Assembly (NCBI GenBank): GCA_902812455.1
Contig: CADDZH010000121.1
Span: forward strand, 1 to 14,371
From: Chloroflexota bacterium
GTDB taxonomy: Bacteria > Chloroflexota > Ktedonobacteria > Ktedonobacterales > Ktedonobacteraceae
DNA length: 14,371 bases
Direction: 5' to 3'
The notes beneath the pieces are model-generated. The model had not been told where the DNA came from and searched no databases. It saw only the letters and a list, made by a program, of their open reading frames with translations. This document shows positions 13,191 through 14,371 of the stretch, in pieces (position 1 is the stretch's first letter; each line of letters begins with the position of its first letter). Made by a program: the position numbers and the translations under genes.

Positions 13191-13750
13191 GGCAAAGTTC
13201 CTTGAGTGATCACGAGCCGGCTCTTCTTGTGATGACCGGCATTATGGCAGCAGGAAAGTCAACCATTGCCCGGTTGCTGGCACAGCGTTTTGCGCGAGGG
13301 GTACATATTGAGGCCGACGTGCTGCAACGGATGATCGTCTCAGGTGGCGTGTGGGTCAGCCAACCAGGAGAACCTGAAGGGGAGGCGGCGCGGCAGCTTC
13401 GCTTGCGTCTCAAGAATATGTGCCTGCTTGGCAGATCGTTCTTCGAGGCAGGCTTCACGGTAGTGCTGGATGACATTATCATGGGAGAGCGCTGGCAGCA
13501 CCTGCAGGAGGAGCTGCAGGGCCTCCCATTCTCCCTGGTGGTGCTTGCTCCACATGTCGATGTTGTCGTCAGGCAACGAGATGTGAACCGAGCAAAGGAT
13601 CCGCAAAGCTATGCGTGGGCAGCCTATCTTGACCACGCGCTCCGCACAACAATGGCGGGTATTGGTCTCTGGATTGATAGCTCTGAGCAGACCCCAGAAG
13701 AAACGGTTGAGCAGATCCTCCAACACCTCCGGCCTGAACATCAGATTTGA
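13187..13750 (+). CDS. Small P-loop kinase-like protein (AAA/chloramphenicol-phosphotransferase-like)
   Basis: A 187-residue protein from the GTG at 13187. Walker A is GIMAAGKST (18-26), the second conserved acidic site is IEADVLQRM (D44), and VVLDDII (D95, D96) is the likely Walker B strand. A basic segment, VVVRQRDVNRAKDP (126-139), looks like the lid that clamps phosphate. This is the layout of small-molecule or nucleotide kinases such as chloramphenicol phosphotransferase, gluconate kinase and zeta-like folds; the substrate is not apparent. The GTG overlaps the rluB stop (GTGA), matching the other junctions in this operon. An in-frame ATG at 13148 would overlap rluB by 43 bases and add 13 unlikely residues. 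An AAGAGG lies 13 bases before the GTG. Confidence 0.75.
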   Translation: MRQSSLSDHEPALLVMTGIMAAGKSTIARLLAQRFARGVHIEADVLQRMIVSGGVWVSQPGEPEGEAARQLRLRLKNMCLLGRSFFEAGFTVVLDDIIMGERWQHLQEELQGLPFSLVVLAPHVDVVVRQRDVNRAKDPQSYAWAAYLDHALRTTMAGIGLWIDSSEQTPEETVEQILQHLRPEHQI

Positions 13751-13781
13751 CCAACTGTTGCTGGAGAATGATCGGTTCCCT

Positions 13782-13860
13782 ATCCTTCCAGGTGAACACG
13801 CTGTAGGGCGGGAGCGGGGATGAGGCGTGGTGCCGGGTGTTTGGGCGCTTGTGCCGCCCT
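13782..13860 (+). repeat. Intergenic repeat copy with terminal hairpin
   Basis: It begins with ATCCTTCCAGGTGAA (13782-13796), shared with 9410, and continues as CTGTAGGGCGGG and GCGGGGATG. It closes with a GGGCG/CGCCC hairpin (13843-13847 with 13855-13859, 7-base loop), in the same block order as the right arm of the DUF2851 element read on the opposite strand. It follows the kinase stop by about 30 bases. The rest of the spacer to 13938 shows only the ribosome site of the next gene. Confidence 0.6.
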
Positions 13861-13938
13861 TGTCAACTTCCACATAGAAGATGGATGGAAAGAAGGAGTA
13901 TCCAGGCCCTGATTAAAAACAAAAGGAGAAGGAAACAC

Positions 13939-14301
13939 ATGTCATCTGAACAAAACAGCCAGCCAACCTTTCTCAGCGTTGCGCCTCGGTTTGTCGTCAA
14001 TGATTTAGAGCAAGCGCTGGCTTTCTACGGGCAACTAGGCTTCCAGACCACCTATCATGATGAGCATTTTGCCGTTGTCGAACGGGATGGGGTGGCCCTG
14101 CACTTCAATTGCTATCCAGACTCGCCAAAGAGTCACTCTGTGTGTTGGATTGGCGTCACTAACAGCGATGCCTTGTACCAGCAATATCTGCCGACCAATG
14201 CTGTTTGTTCTTCCTTGAAGGCCCAGCCCTGGGGTTTTAAGGAGTTTATGATCAGAGACCCCTTTGGCAACGGCATCCTCTTTGCCGAAAGCATTCCCTA
14301 A
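13939..14301 (+). CDS. VOC superfamily (glyoxalase/bleomycin-resistance fold) protein
   Basis: A 120-residue single VOC domain. The opening VAPRFVVNDLEQALAFYGQLGFQ (14-36), the central FAVVERDGVALHFNC (44-58) and the closing GFKEFMIRDPFGNGILFAE (99-117) follow the beta-alpha-beta-beta-beta halves of small bleomycin-resistance-type proteins. Such proteins either bind and sequester a ligand without metal or carry metal-dependent chemistry. The usual complete metal set (two His and two Glu) cannot be confirmed here, so ligand binding is as likely as catalysis. The ATG at 13939 is preceded by AGGAG (13924-13928); the in-frame ATG at 13837 lies in repeat sequence and has no ribosome site. It appears to be a single-gene unit. 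Confidence 0.83.
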   Translation: MSSEQNSQPTFLSVAPRFVVNDLEQALAFYGQLGFQTTYHDEHFAVVERDGVALHFNCYPDSPKSHSVCWIGVTNSDALYQQYLPTNAVCSSLKAQPWGFKEFMIRDPFGNGILFAESIP

Positions 14302-14343
14302 TGAACTTTTCCGATCAAATCAGGTAATTAAGGAACTGGATCG

Positions 14344-14371
14344 TTATCTGTAGGGGCAAGGGGAGGTAGGG
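14344..14371 (+). repeat. Repeat copy cut by the window edge
   Basis: TTATCTGTAGGGGC (14344-14357) is identical to the reverse complement of 12100-12113, the outer end of the right arm of the DUF2851 element. G-rich sequence follows to the edge. The shared bases extend six beyond the GTAGGGGC core. The rest of the copy lies outside the window. Confidence 0.5.

Noticed and set aside
13860..13890. Promoter for the VOC gene with TTGTCA at 13860-13865
   Set aside because: No acceptable -10 box occurs at 16-18 bases; the TTGTCA may simply belong to the repeat end.

Overview
The window looks like a piece of chromosome from a member of the Chloroflexota, most likely class Ktedonobacteria. This is inferred from four things: a cytochrome c maturation (System I, Ccm) operon with a CXXX-type CcmE and an unusual gene order, a DUF2851 gene, interspersed GTAGGGGC-type palindromic repeats, and a partial upstream protein ending in a 'VAERPMYF...GGTDVIGY' tail that I associate with secreted proteins of this group. 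All genes seen are on the + strand.

Region 1 (1-378) holds the last 50 codons of a probable secreted protein, a perfect 10-bp stem-loop, and a promoter-like element whose -10 box sits exactly where a leaderless transcript would begin at the next ATG.

Region 2 (379-9400) is one tightly packed cytochrome c biogenesis operon. Its order is TlpA/CcmG-like thioredoxin, CopD-like membrane protein, ccmE, ccmF, ccmH, a short CcmI-like protein, a two-TM protein with a large extracytoplasmic beta-rich region, ccmA, ccmB, ccmC, ccmD (54 aa) and a DUF3054 membrane protein. From ccmF onward most genes overlap or lie within about 20 bases of each other. CcmABCD should load haem onto CcmE. CcmF receives it and attaches it to apocytochrome thiols kept reduced by the thioredoxin and CcmH. 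The protein at 5100-6605 is the unknown component, and it carries at its C-terminus a hairpin motif similar to one in the CcmI-like protein encoded just before it.

Region 3 (9401-13750) is a second, translationally coupled operon: a Glu/Ala-rich coiled-coil protein with three internal repeats, a DUF2851 protein, the 23S rRNA pseudouridine synthase RluB, and a small P-loop kinase-like protein. Each junction is a 4-base stop/start overlap (GTGA, ATGA, GTGA).

Region 4 (13751-14371) has a repeat-bearing spacer, a small VOC (glyoxalase/bleomycin-resistance fold) protein, and the start of another repeat at the window edge.

The most unusual features are: (a) an inverted pair of repeat arms about 230 bp across lying inside the DUF2851 gene yet keeping it open, so that about 80 low-complexity residues are repeat-encoded; (b) related repeat copies at 5180, 9410, 13782 and 14344, one of them in the N-terminus of the Ccm-operon unknown; (c) a CcmE whose haem-ligand motif reads CxxxF instead of HxxxY or CxxxY; and (d) the uncharacterised 5100-6605 protein embedded in the Ccm operon. 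No RNA genes, CRISPR arrays or transposase genes were seen.
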